Shown piece by piece: positions 8,192 to 16,403 of a stretch of 64,000 nucleotides of DNA (within the stretch, counting starts at the first letter, position 1; each line of letters starts with the position of its first letter). The notes under the pieces were generated by a model. That model was given only the letters and a program-made list of their open reading frames with translations, was not told where the DNA came from and searched no databases. The translations under genes and the position numbers were made by a program. The DNA comes from CALLMM01 sp964429855 (lineage in GTDB: Bacteria; Armatimonadota; Chthonomonadetes; Chthonomonadales; CAJBBX01), in the NCBI GenBank assembly GCA_964429855.1, contig CAYSDM010000001.1, forward strand, positions 148,341-212,340, given 5' to 3'.

Positions 8192-9304
8192 TCAGTAGTC
8201 TCGATGCTGCTCATAGACCTCCAGTGCATAGCGGTAGCTGTCGTAGCTCACGTTCGGGGTGACGGAGTGATCGGTTCCGAAGACGTACCGGGCATTCCGC
8301 GCCTTCATGCCCTCGACGATCTCCGAAACACCCCGGCGGATCGTCTCACGATCGTTGCTCTCCAGAATCCGCACATCCAGCCCGCCGATGAAAGCCAGAT
8401 CACTGCCGTACTGGTCGGCAAAGGCAAACAGGTCGCAGCCCGCTTTCACCTCCATCGGATTGAGCGCGTCGAATCCGGCTTCAAGAATAAGCGGAAGGGC
8501 TTTCGTGATCCCGCCGCAGGAGTGCAGCACCACCGGCAGATCGTATTCGTGGAAGAAGGAGACCAGTTCCGTAAAATAGGGGAAGATAAGCTGTTTCAGA
8601 AGCCGGGGCGAGGCGAATAAGCCATTCCGATATCCCAGGTCTTCATAGACCCAGATTCCGTCTGGCAGTCCCGCCTGCTCAAAGAGGGCGCGGTAGTGTG
8701 CCTTAAAGAAATCGGTATAGACGCGGTTATAGTCGTGAATCCATCCCGGATCGAGCGCGAGGCTCTCATACATGGTGATGTCGCCCATGCTCTGGCGCAT
8801 CGTCTCAAAGATGAATAGATGCCCGTAGAATGTCCAGCGGTTATCGGCGCGCCCGGCTTCCAGCGCTCGCGTATGGGCGGCGATGTCCATGCGCTGCGGG
8901 TCTACCGAGAGCAGATAGCTTCGATAGTCCCGCTCCCAGATTTCGCGGCTGGTCATCAGGAAGTCAATATGCTCCGGCGTGCCGGATTTATGTTTCCAGT
9001 ATTTGAGCGCAGCGCCGGCCCCATTGCGCACCACCTGCCACTCGTCCGTCTCTTCCAGCACCTCACGATAGCCGCGCAGGGGATTCACATCGAACCATCC
9101 TCCGCAGGAACGCATATCGTAGCCGAAGTAGATCGCGGGATCGGCGGGAATAGGAGCTTTCGCATCGGAGGGGGTGCCGTCGGCAGTCGGGTAGCCCTGA
9201 TCCACCCACAGGCGAGGCGTCTCCGGCCAGAAGTGGTCGAACAGCCCGACCCGATCCGGGCTGCCTTTGCGTAGTAGCTGATGAATCCGCGTTTGTGAGT
9301 CCAT
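8192..9304 (-). CDS. Uroporphyrinogen decarboxylase-superfamily protein, paralogue 3
   Basis: A 370-residue UroD-superfamily barrel with the clearest metal site of the three: VVLHSCGGITK (H261, C263) followed by LNPMEVKAGCDL (C290), the H-x-C...C arrangement of zinc-dependent corrinoid methyltransferases. FIGGLDVRIL and YVFGTDHSVTPN continue the conserved barrel strands. The ATG follows GGGAGGACAGG, a strong ribosome-binding site. It is the first full-length gene of the leftward cluster, 109 bases after the HTH-prepilin chimera. No corrinoid protein gene is visible in the window, so the methyl donor is unknown. Confidence 0.88.
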   Translation of the reverse strand: MDSQTRIHQLLRKGSPDRVGLFDHFWPETPRLWVDQGYPTADGTPSDAKAPIPADPAIYFGYDMRSCGGWFDVNPLRGYREVLEETDEWQVVRNGAGAALKYWKHKSGTPEHIDFLMTSREIWERDYRSYLLSVDPQRMDIAAHTRALEAGRADNRWTFYGHLFIFETMRQSMGDITMYESLALDPGWIHDYNRVYTDFFKAHYRALFEQAGLPDGIWVYEDLGYRNGLFASPRLLKQLIFPYFTELVSFFHEYDLPVVLHSCGGITKALPLILEAGFDALNPMEVKAGCDLFAFADQYGSDLAFIGGLDVRILESNDRETIRRGVSEIVEGMKARNARYVFGTDHSVTPNVSYDSYRYALEVYEQHRDY

Positions 9305-9329
9305 CCTGTCCTCCCGACTGGAATCGCGG

Positions 9330-9364
9330 AGGCGCTCCTGCTGGAAACGCCGACAGGAGCGCCT
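9330..9364 (-). promoter_or_regulatory. Perfect 11-bp inverted repeat upstream of UroD paralogue 3
   Basis: AGGCGCTCCTG (9330-9340) and CAGGAGCGCCT (9354-9364) form a perfect 11-bp stem with a 13-base loop. It lies between the chimeric regulator and the first UroD gene, about 25 bases before that gene. There is no T-tract, so an mRNA hairpin or operator is as likely as a terminator. Confidence 0.4.
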
Positions 9365-9413
9365 GAAGATGCGTAACCGCCTGATACTATTCTACTGACG
9401 GCATGCGTCCTAC

Positions 9414-9749
9414 CTATTCCGCCATGCCCACGGCGAGCGCCGTCTGTCTGGTACTGGAAAGGCAGGAGGTCTGCCGGGCTTTCTTGCGTGCCTGCGCAAA
9501 GACCGGAAGGAGGATCACTTCCAGAATCGCGATCATGGCGATAGCGACGAGCAGTTCAATCCGCGTACAACCTCTCTGAAGCGAGCGGATCAGGGCGTTG
9601 GGGGTGAAGTGCAGTTCGGAGGCAGCCTGCAAGACGCGGTCACAGGTCTGAGAAGCGGGGTACTTCTGGCCGTTGAGGATATTGGAGACGGTTCCAACAG
9701 AGACACCCGCACGGCAGACTATATCGCGTATGGCAGGGCGGCGTCGCAC
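9414..9749 (-). CDS. Chimeric LacI-type HTH / truncated prepilin N-terminus
   Basis: A 111-residue protein made of two unrelated pieces. Residues 5-56 are a LacI-family DNA-binding head (AIRDIVCRAGVSVGTVSNILNG, then a hinge-like NALIRSLQRG). Residues 57-111 match a type IV/type II secretion prepilin N-terminus: RG-CTRIELLVAIAMIAIL, with E65 at the pilin Glu5 position, then FAQARKKARQTSCLSS. The LacI ligand-binding domain and the pilin body are both absent. The GTG start is set by GAAGGA nine bases upstream and the gene has a good sigma-70 promoter. It may be a decayed fusion or a membrane-tethered HTH; it heads the UroD/GH26 cluster. Confidence 0.6.
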   Translation of the reverse strand: MRRRPAIRDIVCRAGVSVGTVSNILNGQKYPASQTCDRVLQAASELHFTPNALIRSLQRGCTRIELLVAIAMIAILEVILLPVFAQARKKARQTSCLSSTRQTALAVGMAE

Positions 9750-9801
9750 TACGGGGATTCCTTCAAGTTTTTTTATACTAGATTCAACGACTGCTGTTCT
9801 G

Positions 9802-9830
9802 AATCTACCTTCCTTCAATCTCAATGTCAA
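9802..9830 (-). promoter_or_regulatory. Sigma-70-type promoter for the HTH/prepilin chimera
   Basis: On the minus strand TTGACA (9830-9825) and TAGATT (9807-9802) are separated by exactly 17 bases, about 50 bases before the GTG start at 9749. This argues that the chimeric gene is still transcribed. Confidence 0.65.
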
Positions 9831-9955
9831 GAGTAATTGTGAATTTATTAACGAGTGTTTTCTAGGACTTTCCTGCAGGTGCGTGTTGAAAGAGAGGACA
9901 ATGCTACAGAAGGGAAAGCAGTTTCCGGAAGCAGGCGGCGTGAGGAAGAAAGGAG

Positions 9956-10027
9956 AGCGGGAGACGGGTTTCGAACCCGCGACCTCCTCCTTGGCAAGGA
10001 GGCGCTCTACCACTGAGCTACTCCCGC
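9956..10027 (-). tRNA. tRNA-Gly (GCC)
   Basis: A 72-base cloverleaf: acceptor GCGGGAG/CTCCCGC, D-arm GCTC...GAGC, anticodon stem CCTCC/GGAGG around the loop TTGCCAA (anticodon GCC), and T-arm with GGTTCGAA. CCA is not encoded; TCTC follows the acceptor stem. Confidence 0.95.
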
Positions 10028-10046
10028 ATCGCTCTGTACGGCGCGG

Positions 10047-10130
10047 TGGTGGGCGAGAGGAGAGTCGAACTCCTACGCCTTTCGGCACTAGTTCCTAAGA
10101 CTAGCGTGTCTGCCATTCCACCACTCGCCC
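10047..10130 (-). tRNA. tRNA-Leu (UAG)
   Basis: A class II tRNA with acceptor GGGCGAG/CTCGCCC, anticodon stem CTAGT/ACTAG around the loop CTTAGGA (anticodon UAG), an extended variable arm (TGCCGAAAGGCGT) and T-loop GTTCGAC. Unlike the adjacent tRNA-Gly, CCA is encoded (10047-10049). It lies 19 bases upstream of tRNA-Gly on the same strand, probably one transcript. Confidence 0.95.
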
Positions 10131-10192
10131 GATGGGATACGGCACGGATTTTCAGACAGCGAAGAGAATTATATCACGCCTTCCCTCGCTTG

Positions 10193-13100
10193 TCAAGGCT
10201 TTATTCGCACCGGAATCAGAGCGCGAAACAGCCTCCCGTTCTCCATACGCGCATTCCAGATGTCCGTCTGCTCGTCGGTATCGTAGGTCCAGTGCAGGAA
10301 ACCGACGAATCCCCGCTCCAGCGCGCGCCAGATATGCTTGGTCAGCAGATCTGCTGCCTGATCCGCCGACGGAACGGCTCCTTTGAAGACCCCGCACTCT
10401 CCCATCAAAATCGGTTTGCCAGCGCGCCGGCAGGCTTCGCGAACCGCCTCCCATTCGACGCTCTTCAGATCACGCTCCAGACTCGCCTCGTCGGTCGAAT
10501 AGAGATGAATGTCCAGATAGGACAGACGGGTCTCCGCCAGCGCCAGCGGGCGCGCCGGAAAGCGCGGATCGGGACTCTTATCCTGTGACAGGCGTCCCGG
10601 ACCGGAGCGACCGACGGCGGCGAAGGTGAAGACATTCGCGCTGACCATCATGTCCGGGTCTACGCGGTGAACCGCCTCGACACAGGCATCTGCCAGCGCC
10701 TGCGTTCCGGCGTCCGCGAGTCGCTGCAGGTCATCGTCGGAGGTCCGCGAGTATGTTTTCCCCTGAAAGACGACCGATCCGCGCCGGGGGGAGAAGGGAG
10801 GTTTCGTCGCCATCAGATGGGTCTCATTGTCCAGTTCACAGGCGAAGACGGAGGAGAGCAGTCCCCGATCCTGCTTCGCAATGGCGGCGGCGAAGTCCGC
10901 CATATACCGCGCTTTGGCGGCAATGTATCCCGGATGAAGCAGGGCGAGGTTTTCGCCCTCCACCCCGGAAGGCGCGGGCTGATTCGGGCGATAGGGAGGC
11001 GTGTCGGGCAGGTAGCACATGGCGAAGATCACATAGAGGCGGTGCCGTCGGGCGCGAGCGAGAAAGTCACAGACGTTCGCCATGTAGGCGGGGGACAGCT
11101 CCTTCGCCTCTTTCGTCGCGACGCTGCCCGCTCCTGGCATCGGGTCAATAAAGACCCGGACGATGTTGAAGCCATTTGCGGCGATGTCGGAGAGAGCGGG
11201 TTCGGCGCGCTCCGGACGGTAGCTGTTCGGGTTGAAGGTGTCGTGCCACAGATAGCCTTCGTTGCGGACCCGGATATAGTTGAAACCGCGCGGTCGGAAG
11301 ACCTTTCCGGTCTTTGCTTCGATGAATTGACCGTTACGCGCCGCGATACGCGGCAGGGGAGAGGTTTTTTGGGGGGACGGCTTAATCACAACCATGATCC
11401 CGTCTCTCGCCGGAACCTCCACCGTAACAGGGAACCTGCGTCCATCGGCGGAGGGCAGCGCAACGGTTCCGCCGGGCGTCGTCTGCAGCAGGCTCCACCG
11501 TTGAGCCTTTCCCATTCCGTACCGGTCAGCGTCCAGCAGGCAGGAGACGCGGTGCGGACGGGTGTCGGCGTTGGCGAGGAGCAGCGCGAAGCTTCCGTCC
11601 CTTCCTCTCCATAGCGCGGCATGGACGGCTTTAAGGGTCACCTCGCGATCGCCCTTCCAGGTGTTCCAGCGTCCGGTGAGATCGGGCAGATCGTTCTGCG
11701 GGCGTACGACGGCGAGCAGTTCGCCGTAGACAAGATAGTCGCCGGCGATAGCCCGCAGTCGCGCCAGGCGCCCCTGAAACTCCAGCTTGGCGGCGTGCTC
11801 CGGCGCGACGATCTCCGCGCCTTCCCATCCAAGCTGCGTTCCCCAGACGAAATCGCGCGCCTGACAGAGAGCAAACGCCGTATCGCCTCCCGCCAGGGCG
11901 CGGTTGCTGGCGAAATAGAGCGTGTAGCCGCTGTAGACCGCCGTCGTCATCGGAATCTCATGCTGTTCGCGGGGAGTCCAGGTGAGGAAGGCGTCCACAT
12001 TGTCCATATAGGGTTCGGCGTCGTTCTCGGTGGTCAGACCGACCTGCCGCTGCGCCGAAACCGCCCATCGCTTGATGGGCGTGAGCATCTGGCGGTAGCC
12101 GTCTACCCACCAACGCCCGGAACCCAGTGTGTGCCGGTGCGCGGGATCGAAGCAGAGACGCGGGGGCGCGGAGGCGATCTGATCGAGATAGACGGCATTG
12201 ACTCCGCACTCCTCGCCCAACCGCCGGACGATCTGCGCCACGCGCTCCTGCCAGAAGGCCTGGGTGGGGCACATCACCGCCAGTTTCGCGCCGGAGCCAT
12301 ACTCTTCGATCAACGGATTGCCCTGCGGGTCTTTCGCGCTGAAGGGTTTCGCCAGCGGAAACTCCCGGTTGGCGATGTCCCAGAGTCGCGCATTGATATA
12401 GGGCATCACCACCACGCCCTCGCGCTTCAGTTCGGCCACGCCTTCCGCAAATCCGGGCTTAACGGGAAAGTAGGCGGGGTAGTCGGTATCGAAGGGAATC
12501 TGATGCCAGTTATACCAGTGTACGCCGACCGGCGCGCCGACCGCCTGCGCGAACTTACGCACCACCGGAACCACCTGCTCCCGCGTACCCTGCCCCACGA
12601 TCCAGGCAGCGACTTTTTTCATCGCCTCCGGAACGTCGCTCCTTTTTGCCAGCGATCCCTTTTTCGTCCAGGGAGCCGACTTCAACGCCCAGGCGCGATA
12701 CCGCTTGCAGCCGTCCATCCAGTCGCCGCAATAGGCCCCCAGCGCAAAGGCATAGGGAGCGTTCCAGCCGCTGCCCGGCTTTCCCATGTTCTCCGCCCAG
12801 GTGTTCACATGGAACTCGCCGCCCGGTGTCAGCGAAAACTGTTTGTGGCGCGCGCCGGGATCATGCGCCGCCAGATAGAGACCGCAATCGCCCTCCAGCA
12901 GCAGCATGAACTGCATCGGCATGTTGTGCGAGGGGTACTCTCCGGCAATGGTCTGAACCGCGCCCGCGTGGAGTTCGCCCCAGTTGCCGCGTCCGATGGC
13001 AATGTCCGCCTTGCCCGTCTCCGAGACCGGCGCGATCACCGGAAAATGCACGCCCCATAGCCCGGTCTGTCGGCTTCGGTTGTTCACCCACAGCCGTAGC

Positions 13101-13480
13101 TGCGCTGTATCACCGGTCGGGCTTAACCGGCAGGAGACGCGCACCGAAAACGCGCCCTTTTCTTCCGGCAGATTCAGACGCTCCCAGCGCAGGATGATCT
13201 CGCCGGGCTTTGTCTCTAGCGTCGGCGGCTCCGCCTGTGCGTTGTCTATCTTTACCTCGGAGCCGTCCGCGCGGCGGAAGGTCAGCCGCCACAGCAGGGG
13301 CCTGGACTCGGCGCGGCGCATAAAGGCGTGTCCATTCGGTCCGACAATACCGGCTAGTCCGCCCGTCTGCGGGCTGAACTCCAGCATTAAGCCGTTTCCA
13401 GTGATCTGCATGGCGGTTCCTTTCACGGAGAGAGTAAGACAGAACAGAGCTGACAGAAAAAGAGAAACAGACAGCTTCAT
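10193..13480 (-). CDS. Secreted two-module glycosidase: DUF6259-like module plus GH5-like TIM barrel
   Basis: A 1095-residue exported protein with a signal peptide (about 1-23). Residues about 25-690 hold an N-terminal beta-sandwich (LMLEFSPQTGGLAGIVG), a barrel with HWYNWHQIPFDTDYP and AVYLDQIAS, and a beta C-cap; this resembles DUF6259/clan GH-D-type proteins. Residues about 705-1090 form a second barrel of GH5/clan-A type (FRPRGFNYIRV at its start, putative acid/base in FACELDNETH near E884, nucleophile in ILMGECGVF near E1029). Ribosome-binding site GAGG lies 7 bases before the ATG. Two catalytic-type barrels in one chain is unusual; substrates unknown. Confidence 0.75.
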   Translation of the reverse strand: MKLSVSLFLSALFCLTLSVKGTAMQITGNGLMLEFSPQTGGLAGIVGPNGHAFMRRAESRPLLWRLTFRRADGSEVKIDNAQAEPPTLETKPGEIILRWERLNLPEEKGAFSVRVSCRLSPTGDTAQLRLWVNNRSRQTGLWGVHFPVIAPVSETGKADIAIGRGNWGELHAGAVQTIAGEYPSHNMPMQFMLLLEGDCGLYLAAHDPGARHKQFSLTPGGEFHVNTWAENMGKPGSGWNAPYAFALGAYCGDWMDGCKRYRAWALKSAPWTKKGSLAKRSDVPEAMKKVAAWIVGQGTREQVVPVVRKFAQAVGAPVGVHWYNWHQIPFDTDYPAYFPVKPGFAEGVAELKREGVVVMPYINARLWDIANREFPLAKPFSAKDPQGNPLIEEYGSGAKLAVMCPTQAFWQERVAQIVRRLGEECGVNAVYLDQIASAPPRLCFDPAHRHTLGSGRWWVDGYRQMLTPIKRWAVSAQRQVGLTTENDAEPYMDNVDAFLTWTPREQHEIPMTTAVYSGYTLYFASNRALAGGDTAFALCQARDFVWGTQLGWEGAEIVAPEHAAKLEFQGRLARLRAIAGDYLVYGELLAVVRPQNDLPDLTGRWNTWKGDREVTLKAVHAALWRGRDGSFALLLANADTRPHRVSCLLDADRYGMGKAQRWSLLQTTPGGTVALPSADGRRFPVTVEVPARDGIMVVIKPSPQKTSPLPRIAARNGQFIEAKTGKVFRPRGFNYIRVRNEGYLWHDTFNPNSYRPERAEPALSDIAANGFNIVRVFIDPMPGAGSVATKEAKELSPAYMANVCDFLARARRHRLYVIFAMCYLPDTPPYRPNQPAPSGVEGENLALLHPGYIAAKARYMADFAAAIAKQDRGLLSSVFACELDNETHLMATKPPFSPRRGSVVFQGKTYSRTSDDDLQRLADAGTQALADACVEAVHRVDPDMMVSANVFTFAAVGRSGPGRLSQDKSPDPRFPARPLALAETRLSYLDIHLYSTDEASLERDLKSVEWEAVREACRRAGKPILMGECGVFKGAVPSADQAADLLTKHIWRALERGFVGFLHWTYDTDEQTDIWNARMENGRLFRALIPVRIKP

Positions 13481-13578
13481 GGCATTACCTCGCAGCCGGA
13501 CATAATCAACCCTTTCAGCAGGAAACCCATCACCTGATTGTGAAAAAGAACACAGACCTATTCACAGAGAGGACATAG

Positions 13579-15411
13579 ATGCGATTGCATATGCTTCTTG
13601 CCGCCTGCCTGCTGTTCGGAGCGGCTTCCGCATTGTCGGCGCAGAACGCCGATCCCGGCATGTCCGACTATCTTGTGCAGGTACGCCGCCTGCTCCCTAC
13701 ACCGGGAGTAACCTGGTTCGACCCCTCCGACCTGAGCCGTATCAGTGTGGGAGGCGTGCCGGAGTTCGCGCGATCCTCCGTCGTCCCGGTTACGGGGCAG
13801 CCGTTTCAGAAGGCGGTGCAGGTGGAGGTGCATAAGCAGGGCGAAAACCCCTACAGCTCCCAACTGCAGATCCCGGCAAACACCCGCCCGATCAAGAAGG
13901 GCGACGTGATCCTCTTTACATTCCACGTCCGCTGCCTGCAATCCCGCCATGAATCCGGCGAGGGAATCTGGGCAATGTATCTACAGAACAATGGTCCGCC
14001 CTGGACGACCTACTACTCTGCACAGGGCAGCGCTGGGAGAACCTGGCGTCGGTGCTACTACTACACGGTCGCCGAGCGGGACTTTGCGCCCAATGAGGTC
14101 GGTCTAACGTTTCATCTCTCTCAGATCGCTCAGACGCTGGAGTTCGGCGGGCTGATCGTGCTGAATCTGGGTCCGCTGGCGGATACCTCGCGCCTGCCTG
14201 TCACGCGCTTGACCTATCGGGGGAGCGAGCCGAACGCGCCCTGGCGGAAAGCGGCGGCGGAGCGAATCGAGAAGTACAGAAAGGGGACCCTGTCGGTGCA
14301 GGTGACCGACCGACGCGGCAGACCGCTCTCCGGCGCAGTCGTTTCGGTGCGTATGAAACGCCATGCCTACGAGTTTGGTTCCTTTGCCGAACAGCCGATT
14401 CTCGCCGACACGCCGGACGGCGCGAAGTACCGGGAGTGGTTCCGGAAGCTCTACAACAAGGCGACCTGCCCCATGTATAACGCCGACTGGGGATGGGAGA
14501 GTCCGAAGTCGCGGCAGGACTATACAGGCATCGCCGAATGGCTACAGAAGAACCGGATTCCCACCAAAGCCCATGTGCTGATCTATCCCGGATGGCAGTT
14601 CATGCCGACTCGCTGGAAGGCTCTGGAAAAAGATCCGCCTGCGCTGCGCGAGTCCATGTACGCGCATATCCGCGAGATCATGGAAGCCACCGCCCGGTTC
14701 CGTTTTGTCGGATGGGACATCATCAATGAGACCCGCGACCTGCGCGACCTGCCTGCCATCTTTGGCAGCGACGAGATATACGCGGACATCTACAGACAGG
14801 CGCGCGCGGCGAACTCTCACTCCCGGTTCTTCATCAATGAGAACACCATTCTGACCAGCGGCGGGCAGACGGAGCTTCAGCAGGATATCTATGAGCGGAT
14901 GATCCGGTATCTTCTGGATCAGGGAGCGGCGGTGGAAGCCATCGGGATGCAGGGGCATATGGGCGAATCGCTGACGCCTCCGGAGCGTGTGGCGCAGATA
15001 CTCGACCGTTTTGCCCGTTTCAAGCTGCCCATTCAGATCACGGAGTGGGACCTGCCGACCCGCGATGAGATCACGCAGGCGGCTTACACCCGCGACTTCA
15101 TGACCGCCTTTTTCAGTCATCCCGCCACCACCGGCTTCACCATGTGGGGATTCTGGGAGGGACATATGTGGCAGCCTCTCGGCGCGATGATTCGTAAAGA
15201 CTGGAGCCTCAAGCCCAACGGAAAAGCCTACCTCGATCTGGTCTATCGGGAGTGGTGGACGAATGCGGACGGAAAAACGGATCGAAAGGGCGCCTGCAGC
15301 GTTCGCGGCTTTCTGGGCGACTATTCGGTAACGGTGACCTATCGCGGAAAGAGCAGAACCGTGCCGGTTTCGCTGAAGCGTCCCGGTACGCGGGTAACGG
15401 TCCAGTTATAG
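13579..15411 (+). CDS. Secreted endo-1,4-beta-xylanase, GH10
   Basis: A 610-residue exported enzyme. A signal peptide ends near ALSAQ (residue 21); residues about 40-210 form an N-terminal beta-sandwich resembling a carbohydrate-binding module; residues about 235-255 resemble a transthyretin-like SVQVTDRRGRPLSGAVV strand pair. The GH10 barrel follows (about 260-560) with acid/base E384 in GWDIINETRD and nucleophile E489 in QITEWDLP. A short C-terminal beta-domain ends the protein. AGAGAGGA precedes the ATG. It is transcribed away from the two-module glycosidase, and its 3' end overlaps the converging ATPase gene by 6 bases. Confidence 0.93.
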   Translation: MRLHMLLAACLLFGAASALSAQNADPGMSDYLVQVRRLLPTPGVTWFDPSDLSRISVGGVPEFARSSVVPVTGQPFQKAVQVEVHKQGENPYSSQLQIPANTRPIKKGDVILFTFHVRCLQSRHESGEGIWAMYLQNNGPPWTTYYSAQGSAGRTWRRCYYYTVAERDFAPNEVGLTFHLSQIAQTLEFGGLIVLNLGPLADTSRLPVTRLTYRGSEPNAPWRKAAAERIEKYRKGTLSVQVTDRRGRPLSGAVVSVRMKRHAYEFGSFAEQPILADTPDGAKYREWFRKLYNKATCPMYNADWGWESPKSRQDYTGIAEWLQKNRIPTKAHVLIYPGWQFMPTRWKALEKDPPALRESMYAHIREIMEATARFRFVGWDIINETRDLRDLPAIFGSDEIYADIYRQARAANSHSRFFINENTILTSGGQTELQQDIYERMIRYLLDQGAAVEAIGMQGHMGESLTPPERVAQILDRFARFKLPIQITEWDLPTRDEITQAAYTRDFMTAFFSHPATTGFTMWGFWEGHMWQPLGAMIRKDWSLKPNGKAYLDLVYREWWTNADGKTDRKGACSVRGFLGDYSVTVTYRGKSRTVPVSLKRPGTRVTVQL

Positions 15412-16023
15412 GGGGCGGTCCCGGCGGGTTTCGTACCAGTCGTACAGAGCGAAAAGAATCAGGCGGAGATTTCCCTGATGCCGCTGAAACAGGTCATTCA
15501 GAAGAGCGTCAGAGGGCGATTCCGTCTGCCAGTCGGTCAATAGATGATCCACCACCCGTCGCGTCGTTTCCGGGGTGATTTCGGCGCGCCAGAGAGTGGG
15601 CAGCCCCGCATCGCGGTGCGTGGCAACCAGCAAGCCGACTTCGCGGCGTCGGCAGGCGGCGCGCAGGAGAACGCGCCGCCACTGCGAGAGCGACTCCCAT
15701 TCGTCTGCAAACAGGCAGGAGGCGTCCGCGAAGCAGGGAGCGGAAGGAGAGCGGAACGCGCAGACGCGCCAACCGAGCGCGTCTGCTGTCATCGCCAGAT
15801 GGTGCAAGAGCGTGGATTTTCCAGAACCGTGCGGACCGAGAATCTGTCCCTGCATTCCGCTGTCGGCAAAGGTCTGCAGCAGCGATCCCAGGCTCTCACC
15901 TTCCGGCAGGAAGAAGGGGATCGCTCCCGGCTTCACGCGCTCCGAACAAAACGGATTACTTGGCGCGCCGTGAAAGCGCAGGCTTCGCCCCGGTGCGCCG
16001 ACAGTCAATACTGCTTTGTCCAA
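15406..16023 (-). CDS. Small P-loop ATPase of an arrestin-like operon
   Basis: A 205-residue soluble P-loop NTPase. Walker A is GPHGSGKST (residues 63-71); a Walker-B-like CLFADEWESL and a following GLLVATHRDA resemble the sensor strand of AAA/ABC-type folds. There is no ABC signature and no membrane segment. It is the last gene of a leftward set, overlapping the preceding arrestin-like gene by 19 bases, so tight co-expression is likely. The protein is too short for a standard AAA+ machine. It could power or regulate whatever its arrestin-like neighbours form at the membrane; the function is not known. Confidence 0.7.
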   Translation of the reverse strand: MDKAVLTVGAPGRSLRFHGAPSNPFCSERVKPGAIPFFLPEGESLGSLLQTFADSGMQGQILGPHGSGKSTLLHHLAMTADALGWRVCAFRSPSAPCFADASCLFADEWESLSQWRRVLLRAACRRREVGLLVATHRDAGLPTLWRAEITPETTRRVVDHLLTDWQTESPSDALLNDLFQRHQGNLRLILFALYDWYETRRDRPL

Positions 16024-16403
16024 TTCGCCTCCTGCCCGGACACCAGAAAGAAAGGCTCTTCGTAGGTCAGGTCCCGTCCGCGCTTCATATCGGCTGTCAC
16101 ACGCACGCGCCAGTGGATCTTTAACAGAAAGCCGTGATAGGAGAGTGGGAGCGGAGGGAGTATAACCGAGAAAGGGAAGTCCGGACCGCCGCGCAGATCA
16201 AGCTCATCGGAATAGGCGAACCCCTCATCCCGGTCGCCTTTTCCTTCGGTGAACCAGAGAACCTGCACCGCAACCGACTTTAGCTCATCCCGGCGCATTC
16301 CGTGCAGCATAATCGTTCCCGCCAGAGTCTCTCCGGGACGGTACTCTCGCCTATCATCATGCAGGCGCACCTGAATCAGAGGGATGGCCTCATCGTACTG
16401 CAT
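16005..16403 (-). CDS. Arrestin-like beta-sandwich protein (N-domain type)
   Basis: A 132-residue protein with the look of an arrestin/Spo0M-type N-domain: RLHDDRREYRPGETLAGTIML, LKSVAVQVLWFTEGKGDRDEG, FPFSVILPPLPLSYHGFLLKIHWRVRV. No signal peptide or membrane helix. The ATG at 16403 overlaps the upstream stop as TGATG with GAGGAG before it, so the start is well supported; a further ATG at 16439 is unlikely. It is sandwiched between a two-helix membrane protein with a matching C-domain-like region and a P-loop ATPase, which suggests a complex. Family call is from pattern only. Confidence 0.65.
   Translation of the reverse strand: MQYDEAIPLIQVRLHDDRREYRPGETLAGTIMLHGMRRDELKSVAVQVLWFTEGKGDRDEGFAYSDELDLRGGPDFPFSVILPPLPLSYHGFLLKIHWRVRVTADMKRGRDLTYEEPFFLVSGQEANWTKQY

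Noticed and set aside
8192..9304. HemE (haem-pathway uroporphyrinogen decarboxylase)
   Set aside because: The HSCGG...C metal-site pattern and overall sequence fit the MtaA/CmuA side of the superfamily, not HemE.
9750..10088. Longer reading frame extending the chimeric HTH/prepilin gene upstream through the tRNA-Gly
   Set aside because: The extension runs through the tRNA-Gly gene and into the tRNA-Leu gene on the same strand and past the promoter at 9802-9830; only the part from 9749 is plausible coding sequence.
11621..13060. 479-residue rightward open frame
   Set aside because: It is antisense to the two-module glycosidase, with no ribosome-binding site or recognisable domain; a typical mirror frame in GC-rich DNA.
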